In this document: positions 1 through 7,359 of the stretch, piece by piece
Layout: each line of letters begins with the position of its first letter
How positions within the stretch are numbered: position 1 is the stretch's first letter
NCBI GenBank assembly: GCA_002337215.1
Contig: DDFO01000025.1
Location: 84,303 to 101,119 of the forward strand
Reading direction: 5' to 3'
From: Phycisphaerales bacterium UBA1926
GTDB taxonomy: Bacteria > Planctomycetota > Phycisphaerae > Phycisphaerales > UBA1924
Length of the DNA stretch: 16,817 nucleotides
Notes under the pieces: generated by a model
What the model saw: only the letters and a program-made list of their open reading frames with translations
Databases searched by the model: none
Told to the model about the DNA's origin: nothing
Position numbers and translations under genes: made by a program

Positions 1-838
1 CCGCGGCGAGCAGCATCTCGCGGAGGTTTTGCCAGTCCACCCATCGGTCGTCGAAGGTCCATCCGGTCTTGGTAGATTGGGGGACGTTGGTCTGGATGAT
101 GGCGACGCGGGGGCGGTCGATCTGTGCGTAGGTCACCGGGGTCGCCCCGACGAAAGCCGCGATGAGCCAGAGCAAACCTACCGCCAGTATCGAGACAAGC
201 GGTCGCCACGGCTTGCGTGATGAGAGCAGCGTGTTGACCGCAAGGGCGAGTGACGCGAGCAGAAGAGCGACCAGCCAGACGCCAGCAATTCCGGCAGGCG
301 CTGCAAAGTAGGTATCGATCAACGGATGCTCGGCGAGAAACCACGGGAACCCGTCGAACGCGAGCAACCCGCGGAAGGCCTCGACCCCGACCCACACGAC
401 CGGCACGGCCACGGCCGCCGGGATCATCGGCAGCCGGCGGCGGACCCGGCCCATCGCCCACACGGCGAGACCCGCGAAGCCGGCGAGGTAGAGCACGAGC
501 AGCGGGTAGCCGGCGATCGCGCTTTCGGCGGCCCAGCGGGTGAGCCAGGCGAAGGCCGGGATTGTGCCGACGGCGAACCAGAGGCCGGAGGGTCGGGACG
601 GTGTGGATTCTGGTGATCTGTGGGCCGGATCGGCGGCGCGGATGGTTGCCCAGACTGGCAGGATCACGAGCGGCCAGAGGCTCAAAGGCGGGAACGAGCC
701 GGCGTAACCAACGCTCGCGACCAGACCCAGGCCAAGCGATCGTTTCCAATCGTCTGGAAAATATCGGCGCAGGACTCTGCTCCGCCGGGGCGGCTTGGCC
801 GAACCGGGCTCGGATTGGGTCGTGCGCTCGGGTGCCAT
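1..838 (-). CDS. lnt: Apolipoprotein N-acyltransferase, N-terminal part (cut by window edge)
   Basis: This is the 5' part of an inner-membrane enzyme that adds the third acyl chain to the N-terminal cysteine of lipoproteins. About 279 codons lie in the window, and the reading frame is open through base 1. Residues 1-30 are a charged, proline-rich tail. Hydrophobic segments follow, including GSFPPLSLWPLVIL, a typical first Lnt membrane region, and then FDGFPWFLAEHP, which matches the family's GFPW motif. Near residue 255 the carbon-nitrogen hydrolase domain begins with VAIIQTNVPQ. The catalytic Glu/Lys/Cys residues would lie beyond the window edge and cannot be checked. The ATG at 836-838 is the only standard start I find downstream of the accD stop, 31 bases away, so the gene probably belongs to the accD transcript. 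Family membership is recognised from these motifs. Confidence 0.87.
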   Translation of the reverse strand, partial: MAPERTTQSEPGSAKPPRRSRVLRRYFPDDWKRSLGLGLVASVGYAGSFPPLSLWPLVILPVWATIRAADPAHRSPESTPSRPSGLWFAVGTIPAFAWLTRWAAESAIAGYPLLVLYLAGFAGLAVWAMGRVRRRLPMIPAAVAVPVVWVGVEAFRGLLAFDGFPWFLAEHPLIDTYFAAPAGIAGVWLVALLLASLALAVNTLLSSRKPWRPLVSILAVGLLWLIAAFVGATPVTYAQIDRPRVAIIQTNVPQSTKTGWTFDDRWVDWQNLREMLLAA

Positions 839-869
839 GTCGTGCCGGCCTGGTGATCGCAAAGGCCGC

Positions 870-1757
870 TTACTTGCCAGCGTAGTCGACGATGCGTGCG
901 AGTTCGTCGCGGAGGTCCGCCCGGCGGACGACGCGGTCGACGAGGCCCTTCTCCTGCAGGAACTCGCTGCGCTGGAAACCCGCGGGGAGGTCCTGGCGGA
1001 TGGTCTGCTTGATGACGCGCGGTCCCGCGAAGCCGATCAGGGCCTTGGGCTCGGCGAGGATCACATCGCCCAGCATCGCGAAACTCGCGGTGACGCCGCC
1101 GGTGGTCGGGTCGGTGAGCACGCTGATGAACAGCCCCCCGGCGTCGTCGAAACGGGCGAGGGCGGCGGAGGTCTTGGCCATCTGCATGAGGCTGAGCGCC
1201 GCTTCCTGCATGCGGGCGCCGCCCGAGCACGAGACGATGACGAGCGCGAGGTCCTTGGCGGTCGCGTGCTCGATCGCGCGGGTGAGCGTCTCGCCCACGA
1301 CGCAGCCCATCGAGCCCATCATGAAGGTGAGATCGAGGCAGGCGAGCATCATGGGCCGGCCCTTGACGAACGCCTCGCCCGCGACGATGCCCTCGGGCCG
1401 ACCCGTTTTCTTCTGCTCGGCGGCGAGACGGTCGGGGTAGGCCTTGAGGTCGGTGAACTCGAGCGGATCGGTCGTGCGCAGGTTCTCGAACATCGGGACG
1501 AATGTTCCGGTATCGGCGAGCTGCTCGACGCGACGCTTCGCACCGATGCGGAAATGGAAATCACATTCGGGGCAGGTGTTCAGGCTCGCTTCGACCTGGC
1601 GGCGATAGATCATCGCGGCGCAGCCGGGGCAGCGGAGCCAGAGGCCTTCCGGAACGGAGCCTTTGCCAGTCGGTTTCATCTCGGTCCACGCTCTGGTCCG
1701 GATGTCGGGGACGTTGGCACCGGACTTGGTTGATGTAGGTATTGGGGCCTGGGACAT
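870..1757 (-). CDS. accD: Acetyl-CoA carboxylase carboxyltransferase subunit beta
   Basis: AccD is the beta subunit of the carboxyltransferase that moves the carboxyl group from biotin to acetyl-CoA, the committed step of fatty acid synthesis. It pairs with AccA, which is encoded at 9825-10889. The chosen start gives 295 residues, close to the usual 300 or so. The N-terminal C4 zinc ribbon is complete (C43-x2-C46, C62-x2-C65). The crotonase-fold region carries SCSGGARMQE, GGVTASFAMLGD and GFAGPRVIKQT, all standard for the family. The open frame continues far upstream, but the ATG at 1757 is preceded by GAGG at good spacing and gives a normal N-terminus. An ATG at 1772 (five residues longer) is the alternative. 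The gene follows the pseudo-phosphatase gene by 58 bases and precedes lnt by 31, which suggests one operon. Confidence 0.95.
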   Translation of the reverse strand: MSQAPIPTSTKSGANVPDIRTRAWTEMKPTGKGSVPEGLWLRCPGCAAMIYRRQVEASLNTCPECDFHFRIGAKRRVEQLADTGTFVPMFENLRTTDPLEFTDLKAYPDRLAAEQKKTGRPEGIVAGEAFVKGRPMMLACLDLTFMMGSMGCVVGETLTRAIEHATAKDLALVIVSCSGGARMQEAALSLMQMAKTSAALARFDDAGGLFISVLTDPTTGGVTASFAMLGDVILAEPKALIGFAGPRVIKQTIRQDLPAGFQRSEFLQEKGLVDRVVRRADLRDELARIVDYAGK

Positions 1758-1815
1758 GCTGGTCCTCGACATGCGTCTGATGACTCGCGGGCGTGCTCTT
1801 GTTCGGGGCCGCGGA

Positions 1816-2451
1816 CTAGGCCGATGCCGCCGGGAGCACCCGCAGGGTATCGATTCTGGACTCGGTGAGTTCGTGCCACTCGAAACGCGGGGCGTTGCCG
1901 CAGGCCGACCACCCGGCGAGGCGGGAATCACCAAGCAGTCTCGAACGGACGAGCGCGAGGGCGATGGGCCGGAGCACGACAGCAACGGTGGGCACACCGG
2001 ACTTTACGCCCTTGGTGGTCTTCTCGACGGCCTTGATCAGCTGCTCGATCAGCCTGTCGCGCGCCTCGCGGAGCGACTCACCCTCGGGCGGATGGAGGCT
2101 GAGCGGGTCATCCATCCACTGTCGGTAGACCTTGGGCGTTCGCTCCTTGAGTTCGTCGATCCGGAGGCCCTGCCAGAGCCCCAGATCGACATCGCCGAGA
2201 CCCGGGCACTTCTTGGTTTTGCAGTCCAAGGCGCTCGCGGCGAGCCCGGCGGTCTGGAGACTCGCCTCGTCCCGGGCGCTGATGACGCCGCAGACCTGGC
2301 CCGGTCCGACGAAATCGCCGTCGATTGAAAAACGCTCTCGTTCCCGATCGCATAGCGGCAGATCGGCCACGCCGGGCAGATAGGCCTGCTCGTCCCATTC
2401 GGTCGCGCCGGAGCGAATAAGGAGGACGCGGTAACGGTCGGCTCTCGTCAT
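1816..2451 (-). CDS. Histidine phosphatase-fold protein with degenerate active site
   Basis: The 211-residue product has the layout of the histidine phosphatase (phosphoglycerate mutase-like) superfamily. It has an N-terminal strand and loop VLLIRSGATEWDEQ, then LPG and DLPLC, a GDVDLGLWQGL segment, the PPEGESL motif near residues 121-127, and a late strand VAVVLRPIALAL. In active members the first motif is RHG, and a second histidine sits in the late strand (usually SHGG). Here these are R13-S14-G15 and L160-R161-P162, so both catalytic histidines are replaced. The usual second arginine (S-x3-R-A) aligns with E62, and the usual glutamate before the G-x-W-x-G segment aligns with an aspartate. 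I infer a non-catalytic fold, perhaps a binding or scaffold protein. The ATG at 2451 has AAGGG eight bases upstream. An in-frame ATG at 2601 gives a longer but less plausible start. The next gene is accD. Confidence 0.82.
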   Translation of the reverse strand: MTRADRYRVLLIRSGATEWDEQAYLPGVADLPLCDRERERFSIDGDFVGPGQVCGVISARDEASLQTAGLAASALDCKTKKCPGLGDVDLGLWQGLRIDELKERTPKVYRQWMDDPLSLHPPEGESLREARDRLIEQLIKAVEKTTKGVKSGVPTVAVVLRPIALALVRSRLLGDSRLAGWSACGNAPRFEWHELTESRIDTLRVLPAASA

Positions 2452-2517
2452 GAAGACCCTTCGATTCGACGCCCTGCGTGCGACCCGCGTCGAGAACGCG
2501 GACATCGGATCTGGAAA

Positions 2518-2534
2518 CGGGGCGTCATGCCCCG
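2518..2534 (-). other. GC-rich hairpin between rpe and the pseudo-phosphatase gene
   Basis: A perfect inverted repeat CGGGGC / GCCCCG with a 5-base loop. Read on the minus strand it is followed by only TTTCC, so it could be a weak terminator for rpe or a leader hairpin of the downstream operon. It lies downstream of the possible promoter at 2550-2577. The rest of the 2452-2683 gap shows no further gene. Confidence 0.35.
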
Positions 2535-2549
2535 CGGAAACGAATCGGG

Positions 2550-2577
2550 AGTCTAACCCTGTCCATCGACTGACCAA
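2550..2577 (-). promoter_or_regulatory. Possible sigma70-type promoter upstream of the pseudo-phosphatase/accD operon
   Basis: On the minus strand TTGGTC (2572-2577) is followed 16 bases later by TAGACT (2550-2555). The -35 match is weak and the -10 match fair. The element lies in the 232-base gap between rpe and the pseudo-phosphatase gene and would give a leader of about 90 bases. Inferred only from consensus resemblance. Confidence 0.3.
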
Positions 2578-2683
2578 CCCACGATCGGGCAGAATTTGCA
2601 TCTTCGCTTACGGATATTGTTTGGGTACCGAACGCGGTGTGCGGCTGCGTTTGTGTGTTCATATCAGGCGGCGTCGATGGCAA

Positions 2684-3394
2684 TCAGGCTTCGCCCCGCA
2701 TCTGCGCGATGACTCGGGCGCGTTCCTGTTCGGGTTGTCCGAAAATGGCACTGGCGGCTGCGAGGATGTCCACGCCTGCTTCTCGGACGCGATCGGCGTT
2801 CGCCGGGCCGACCCCGCCGTCGATCTCGATGCGGAAATCGGTTCCCATCGCGTCTCTGGCCGCCCTTGCTTTGGCAAGCACTTCAGGGATGAACCGCTGG
2901 CCTGAATACCCCGGATTCACGCTCATCACCAGCAACATGTCGAACGCGTGGAGGTGCTCGAGCCAGGGGGCGATGTCCGTTGGCGGGTTGATCGCGAGGG
3001 CGACCTCGATCCCGAGATCCCGGCCTTTCGCGACGAGTTCGTGCGCACCCGCGGGGTCTACGACCTCTGCATGGAACGACACCGCGTTCGCCCCGGCCTC
3101 CGCGAACACCGGGAGAAAATGAGCTGGATCGGTGACCATCAGATGAACATCGAGGTACGCGTCCGGCAGGGGCCCGCGGAGGCCCCGGCAGACGTCGGGG
3201 CCGAACGCGAGGTTCGGGACGAAATGCCCGTCCATGACGTCGATGTGGAGCAGGTCTGCCCCGGCGTCGATGGCGCTGCGTGATTCCTCAGCAAGCCTCG
3301 ACCAATCGGCGGACAGGATCGACGCGCCGACCAGCGGCAGACGGGGCGGGGCGTTGAGCAGCGTCGTCGCGTTGTGCATCTGTGTCTCGCTCAT
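2684..3394 (-). CDS. rpe: Ribulose-phosphate 3-epimerase
   Basis: Rpe interconverts ribulose 5-phosphate and xylulose 5-phosphate in the pentose phosphate pathway in the cytosol. At 236 residues it is slightly longer than usual because of an N-terminal tail of about 20 residues. The TIM-barrel signatures are all present: ASILSADWSRL near residue 24, LLHIDVMDGHFVPN (H50, D52), DVHLMV (H84), LLVMSVNPGYSGQ (155-166), and IDGGV with D192. By family knowledge H50, D52, H84 and D192 are the metal ligands and catalytic acids. The start at 3394 has AGGA nine bases upstream. It is transcribed divergently from the UDP-sugar pyrophosphorylase gene. Confidence 0.96.
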   Translation of the reverse strand: MSETQMHNATTLLNAPPRLPLVGASILSADWSRLAEESRSAIDAGADLLHIDVMDGHFVPNLAFGPDVCRGLRGPLPDAYLDVHLMVTDPAHFLPVFAEAGANAVSFHAEVVDPAGAHELVAKGRDLGIEVALAINPPTDIAPWLEHLHAFDMLLVMSVNPGYSGQRFIPEVLAKARAARDAMGTDFRIEIDGGVGPANADRVREAGVDILAAASAIFGQPEQERARVIAQMRGEA

Positions 3395-3454
3395 GGGGTG
3401 CGGTCCTTGATGGGCAGGGCACGGCTGTGATCCGCGTACGGGTTCTCAGGGATT

Positions 3455-3468
3455 CCCCGTCCGCGGGG
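3455..3468. other. Small perfect hairpin in the rpe/UAP divergent intergenic region
   Basis: CCCCG-TCCG-CGGGG forms a 5-bp stem with a four-base loop, between the divergent rpe and pyrophosphorylase genes. It would be inside the rpe leader if that transcript starts upstream of it. There is no U-tract on either strand. Function unknown. Confidence 0.3.
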
Positions 3469-3478
3469 TCGGGTCTAC

Positions 3479-3507
3479 TTGAAGGTTACCCCTGTGCGCC
3501 GTTCAAT
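3479..3507 (+). promoter_or_regulatory. Candidate sigma70-type promoter for the UAP-like gene
   Basis: TTGAAG (3479-3484) and TTCAAT (3502-3507) are separated by 17 bases and resemble the -35 and -10 hexamers. The -10 box is overlapped by a small inverted repeat, GTTC-AATA-GAAC (3501-3512), which could be an operator half-site pair. The predicted leader is about 75 bases. Confidence 0.4.
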
Positions 3508-3552
3508 AGAACCGAGCGTCTTGAAACCACGACCGCTGCACTCTGCGTCCGA

Positions 3553-3573
3553 AGCCGCCACTTTGAAGCGGCT
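3553..3573 (+). other. Leader hairpin just before the UAP ribosome binding site
   Basis: AGCCGC and GCGGCT form a perfect 6-bp stem around a 9-base loop. It ends five bases before the GGGAG ribosome binding site at 3578-3582, so it could affect translation or mRNA stability. Seen directly; function is inference. Confidence 0.3.
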
Positions 3574-3587
3574 GCCTGGGAGATCAC

Positions 3588-5039
3588 ATGACGACCGCGA
3601 CGATCGACTCCATCCGCCAGACACTCGAGGCCGCGGGGCAGGGCCACCTTCTCACATTCGCCGATGACCTCGACGAGGCGCCAAGGGCGGGGCTGCTCGC
3701 CCAGATCAACGCGATCGACTTCGGATCGATTCCGGGGCTGGTCGACAAGTACGTCACGACCGACAGCCATTTTGAGGTGCCGGCGGATCTTGAACCCGCC
3801 CCGTTCTACCCGCGGGATCCCTCGTCGGAGGCTCGACCCTGGGACCGGGAAGCGATGGCGAAGATCGGTGAGTCGCTGATCGCGGCGGGCAAGATCGGGT
3901 GCTTCACCGTCGCGGGTGGTCAGGGAAGCCGACTCGGGTACGACGGGCCCAAGGGTTGCTACCCGACGGGCGCTGTCACCGACAAGCCGCTCTTTCGGAT
4001 CTTCGCGGAGGGCATCCTCGCCCACAGCCGGCGGCACGGGGTCGCGATCCCGTGGTACATCATGACCAGCCCGCTCAACCACGAGGCGACGGTCGCGTTC
4101 TTCAACGAGCACGCGCACTTCGGGCTCAACCCCGACGATGTCATGTTCTTCATGCAGGGCACGATGCCCGCGTTCGATAAGCAGACGGGCAGGATCCTGC
4201 TCGCCGGCAAGGACACCATCGCGACCGCTCCGGACGGGCACGGCGGCGCGATCACCGCGCTCCACGCCTCGGGCGCGACCGCGGATATGGCCCGGCGCGG
4301 CGTCGAGCATATCTCCTACTGGCAGGTCGACAACCCCAACATCCATGTGCTCGATCCGGTGTTCATCGGGCTGCACACCTCCGCGGAGGATTCCTCGGGC
4401 GAGATGAGCGGCAAGATGCTCCCCAAAGCAGAAGCCAAGGAGAAGGTCGGCGTGTTCTGCCGGAGTGCCGTGAACGGGGAGCCGCGGACGATGGTCGTGG
4501 AGTACTCGGATCTCCCCGACGAACTCGCCGAGGCGACGAACCCCGACGGGTCGCTCCGGTTCCTCGCCGGCAGCCCCGCGATGCACATGCTGGGCGTCGC
4601 GTTTATCGACAAGGTCGCCAGCGATCCGGCCTTCTCGCTCCCCTACCACCGCGCCGTCAAGAAAATCCCGCACGTCGATCTGGAGACCGGCGAAGCGGTG
4701 TCGCCCGGCGAACCCAACGGCGTGAAACTCGAGCGGTTCGTCTTCGACGCGATCCCGCTCGCGGAGCGTTCGATCATCCTCGAGACCGACCGGGTCGAGG
4801 AGTTCGCGCCTGTTAAAAACAAGGACGGCGTGGACAGCATCGTGACGAGCAAGCAGCTGCAGACCGAGCGGGCGGCGATATGGCTCGAGGCCGCGGGGGT
4901 GACCGTGCCTCGGAAGGCGGACGGCTCGTGCGACTGCGTGATCGAGATCAGCCCGCTGACGGCAACCTGCGCCGATGACCTGGTGGGGATGGCGGACCTT
5001 CCCGGTTCGATCCAGGCCGGGGAGACGGTTGTCCTTTGA
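3588..5039 (+). CDS. UDP-N-acetylglucosamine pyrophosphorylase, eukaryote-like UDPGP family
   Basis: The 483-residue protein belongs to the UTP:sugar-1-phosphate uridylyltransferase (UDPGP) family. It is closest in layout to eukaryotic UAP1, which makes UDP-GlcNAc or UDP-GalNAc from UTP and the sugar phosphate. Recognisable signatures are VAGGQGSRLG at 108-117 with PKG at 121-123 (nucleotide-binding loop), IPWYIMTS near 154-161, FFMQGTMPA, APDGHGG at 214-220, QVDNP near 246-250, DPVFIGL, LPYHRAVKKIPHVD, NGVKLERFVFDAIP and EFAPVKN. These follow the UAP order along the whole length. UDP-GlcNAc feeds envelope polysaccharide, LPS or protein glycosylation. The ATG at 3588 has GGGAG eight bases upstream. 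Its stop overlaps the start of the next gene. Exact sugar specificity (GlcNAc, GalNAc or another) cannot be read from sequence. Confidence 0.88.
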   Translation: MTTATIDSIRQTLEAAGQGHLLTFADDLDEAPRAGLLAQINAIDFGSIPGLVDKYVTTDSHFEVPADLEPAPFYPRDPSSEARPWDREAMAKIGESLIAAGKIGCFTVAGGQGSRLGYDGPKGCYPTGAVTDKPLFRIFAEGILAHSRRHGVAIPWYIMTSPLNHEATVAFFNEHAHFGLNPDDVMFFMQGTMPAFDKQTGRILLAGKDTIATAPDGHGGAITALHASGATADMARRGVEHISYWQVDNPNIHVLDPVFIGLHTSAEDSSGEMSGKMLPKAEAKEKVGVFCRSAVNGEPRTMVVEYSDLPDELAEATNPDGSLRFLAGSPAMHMLGVAFIDKVASDPAFSLPYHRAVKKIPHVDLETGEAVSPGEPNGVKLERFVFDAIPLAERSIILETDRVEEFAPVKNKDGVDSIVTSKQLQTERAAIWLEAAGVTVPRKADGSCDCVIEISPLTATCADDLVGMADLPGSIQAGETVVL

Positions 5040-5872
5040 GCCCACAGCCGTTCGATCAGCTCCCGCGTTCCGTCCGCGACCACGCCCGGCACACGGTGCT
5101 CGGGGCGACGGGTGTTCCTGCGCTGCTCGCCCATCCTCAGGACTGGTCGTCGCCCGCGCCGTTCTGCCTCTGGATGCACGGGCGGAGCGTGAACAAGGAA
5201 CTCGACCCGGGGCGGTACAGCCGGTGGTTGCGGGCCGGGATCGGTGTCGTCGCGATCGATCTTCCGGGGCACGGGGAGCGCGCGGACCCGCCCCGGCACG
5301 GCCCCGAGACGACCGTCGAGGTGATCGCTGAAGTGCTGCCCGAGATCGACCAGGTGCTCGATGCGCTCCGCGGGCCGGGGCTCGCCGGATCGTTTGATCT
5401 TGAGCGGGCCGCGATCGGGGGGATGTCGATGGGCGGGATGATCGCGCTGCGGCGTCTGTGCGACCCGCACGAGTTCCGGTGCGCCTCAGTGGAGGGGACA
5501 ACCGGCGACCTGTGCGGGCTGTACTTCCCGCAGGCGGGTGATGATCACGAGGGGTGGCCCGTGCGGCATGAACGGGCAGCCGTGGACCCCGTCGATGCCA
5601 ACACGCATCTGGATGGGTTCGAGCCGATCCCGTTGCTCGTTCTGCACAGCGAGGCGGATGAGATGGTGCCCTGGACTGTCCAGGAACGGTTCGTCGACCG
5701 CGTGCGGGAACATTTTTCGGCCCGGGGGGTATCTCCCGATACGGTGGAGGTGCACACGTGGGCGGAGACCGGGGCTCCCGCCGAGCACGTGGGCTTCGGC
5801 CGGTTCAGCAACGAGGCGAAGAACCTGCAGACCGCGTTCTTCGCACGGCATCTTCTTGGCGATTCGGAATGA
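5036..5872 (+). CDS. Alpha/beta-hydrolase (dienelactone hydrolase/prolyl oligopeptidase-like)
   Basis: The 278-residue protein is a single-domain alpha/beta hydrolase with no signal peptide. An HG oxyanion motif (LWMHGR, 45-50) and DLPGHGER (75-82) precede the nucleophile elbow G-M-S-M-G, with Ser131. D208 in LHSEADEMVP and H251 in AEHVGFG fit as the remaining triad members. The proposed start is TTG at 5036-5038, which overlaps the TGA stop of the pyrophosphorylase gene (TTGA), with GGAG about 11 bases upstream. No ATG or GTG gives an intact N-terminal strand, so coupled translation is likely. The substrate is unknown. The coupling suggests co-expression with the UDP-sugar enzyme but does not prove a shared pathway. 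Confidence 0.82.
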   Translation: MSPQPFDQLPRSVRDHARHTVLGATGVPALLAHPQDWSSPAPFCLWMHGRSVNKELDPGRYSRWLRAGIGVVAIDLPGHGERADPPRHGPETTVEVIAEVLPEIDQVLDALRGPGLAGSFDLERAAIGGMSMGGMIALRRLCDPHEFRCASVEGTTGDLCGLYFPQAGDDHEGWPVRHERAAVDPVDANTHLDGFEPIPLLVLHSEADEMVPWTVQERFVDRVREHFSARGVSPDTVEVHTWAETGAPAEHVGFGRFSNEAKNLQTAFFARHLLGDSE

Positions 5873-5966
5873 CGCCGTGACGGCCTCGCGTTCCGCATCG
5901 AGCGAGCGAGTCTCGGCAGAGCACGCGGCCTGACATCAGAACAACGCGCGAAAGGCGGACGCATCC

Positions 5967-7286
5967 ATGTATTTCAGGACCTTCGGAATTTTCACCCCGG
6001 CAATGTGCCTCGCGATGTGCGGCGTGACATTCGGACAGCCTTCCGCTCCTGAGCCGGCCGCGGAGTCGAGCACGCCAATTGCCGTCGACTCCGGCGCGGA
6101 GTCAGAGCTGACACCACGGCAGCGCGTCAAGGCGTTCGAGGCGTGGATGCGCAAGGGCGATCCACGGGTCGTGACGCAGAACATGCCAGCGAAGGCGGCC
6201 GAGATGCTCTCGGATGTCGATGTTCAGACGCTCGGCGCTCGCGATATCCAGCAGATGCTCATGCTGTTCGCGTCGGTGCCCGAGAAGGCGAACGAAGCGA
6301 TCGCCCGGCTCCGGGAGATTGAAGAAGTGGATTCGGTCGATGGCCTGCTCGCCACGACGACGCGCGTCGTTATCAACGCGATTCTGACCAAGCAGCGGAC
6401 GGACTCGGAGACGCTGGACACCGTGCTCGACCACCCCAGGCTCGCAGAGGCGATCGGATCCGGGCAGTTGATGACGCCGATGCTGACCATCAGCATGGGC
6501 GAGCCTGGGGCGTTGCAGAACCGGGCGACGAAGATCATCGCGCTCGCGGAGCATTTTCCCGAGACGCCGGTCGCGGCCGATCAGGCGGCGGTGGTCGGTC
6601 GGTATTGGCAGGTCGTGACCGCGATCACGCCGCCGAAGGCGATCGAGACGCTCGATTCGGTGCGAGCCGCGAGCGCGCGGGTGATCCGGAACGCCTCGAC
6701 GGAGGGTGAGTCACGAGAGGTCATCTCGACGCTGCTCGAACAAGCGGCGCTGATCGACGGCGCGTTCGCGAAGGGTGAACTGATTGATCACCAGGCACCC
6801 GACGTCGAGTTTCTCTGGCACTCCGGCTCGGATCACCCGGCGAGTCTCGCTGACCTGAGGGGCAAGGTCGTGGTGATCGATTTCTGGGCGACATGGTGCG
6901 GGCCGTGCATCCGGTCGTTCCCCGAGGTTGCCAGACTGGCTGAGCATTACGACGGGTACGACGTCGTCGTGCTCGGCGCGACCGCTCCCCAGGGTCGCCA
7001 CCACGGCGCGGACGGAGAGGTCACAGTGACCGGCGCGGACCGCGACAAGGAGTTCGCGTTGATGGAGCGGTTCATCGAAGCCAAAGACATCACGTGGCCG
7101 ATCGCCTTCACCGAGCGGGCGGTGTGGACCGAGTTCGGGATCTCGGGCATCCCGCATGTCGCGATTATTGATGCAGAGGGCGTTGTCAGGCACCGCGGGA
7201 TCCATCCGATGTCACCATTTGGTGAGAAGACGGGGAAGATCGACGCCCTGCTCAACGAGGCCGGCCTCGCGGTGCCCGACGCCTGA
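5967..7286 (+). CDS. Secreted TlpA-like thioredoxin-fold protein with helical N-terminal region
   Basis: The 439-residue protein starts with a likely Sec signal peptide (about residues 1-23, ending near TFG-QPSA), so it should act outside the cytoplasmic membrane. Residues 45-265 are a helix-rich region I do not recognise. Residues 272-435 are an AhpC/TSA-TlpA-type thioredoxin domain: the opening HQAPDVEFLW, a KVVVIDFWATWCGPC active site (WCGPC at 310-314), and a GIPHV cis-proline loop (394-398). By family knowledge such domains reduce or handle protein thiols, for example in cytochrome c maturation. No cytochrome gene is adjacent. A weak GGCGG purine stretch precedes the ATG by about 8 bases. 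The next gene starts 73 bases downstream on the same strand. Confidence 0.85.
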   Translation: MYFRTFGIFTPAMCLAMCGVTFGQPSAPEPAAESSTPIAVDSGAESELTPRQRVKAFEAWMRKGDPRVVTQNMPAKAAEMLSDVDVQTLGARDIQQMLMLFASVPEKANEAIARLREIEEVDSVDGLLATTTRVVINAILTKQRTDSETLDTVLDHPRLAEAIGSGQLMTPMLTISMGEPGALQNRATKIIALAEHFPETPVAADQAAVVGRYWQVVTAITPPKAIETLDSVRAASARVIRNASTEGESREVISTLLEQAALIDGAFAKGELIDHQAPDVEFLWHSGSDHPASLADLRGKVVVIDFWATWCGPCIRSFPEVARLAEHYDGYDVVVLGATAPQGRHHGADGEVTVTGADRDKEFALMERFIEAKDITWPIAFTERAVWTEFGISGIPHVAIIDAEGVVRHRGIHPMSPFGEKTGKIDALLNEAGLAVPDA

Positions 7287-7305
7287 GAGCCGGACACGTG
7301 AAGAG

Positions 7306-7323
7306 GCCGACGAGCACGTCGGC
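7306..7323 (+). terminator. Hairpin after the TlpA-like gene (weak terminator candidate)
   Basis: GCCGAC-GAGCAC-GTCGGC is a perfect 6-bp stem located 20 bases after the stop of the TlpA-like gene. No U-tract follows, so intrinsic termination is uncertain. It abuts the putative promoter of the transporter gene. Confidence 0.3.
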
Positions 7324-7353
7324 TGACACGGGGAACACCCGAGCGGCTACGCT
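7323..7353 (+). promoter_or_regulatory. Candidate promoter placing the transporter gene on a leaderless mRNA
   Basis: CTGACA (7323-7328) resembles a -35 box and TACGCT (7348-7353) a -10 box, with a 19-base spacer. The GTG start lies six bases after the -10 box, where transcription would be expected to begin, and there is no Shine-Dalgarno sequence. Consensus resemblance only. Confidence 0.3.
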
Positions 7354-7359
7354 CCGCGC

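Noticed and set aside
795..1733. Plus-strand 312-codon frame opposite accD
   Set aside because: Mirror of accD codons; no family motif, and accD is certain on the other strand.
3486..5501. 671-codon open frame on the minus strand
   Set aside because: Antisense shadow of the pyrophosphorylase and hydrolase genes in high-GC DNA; rich in R, G, P and H with no recognisable domain.
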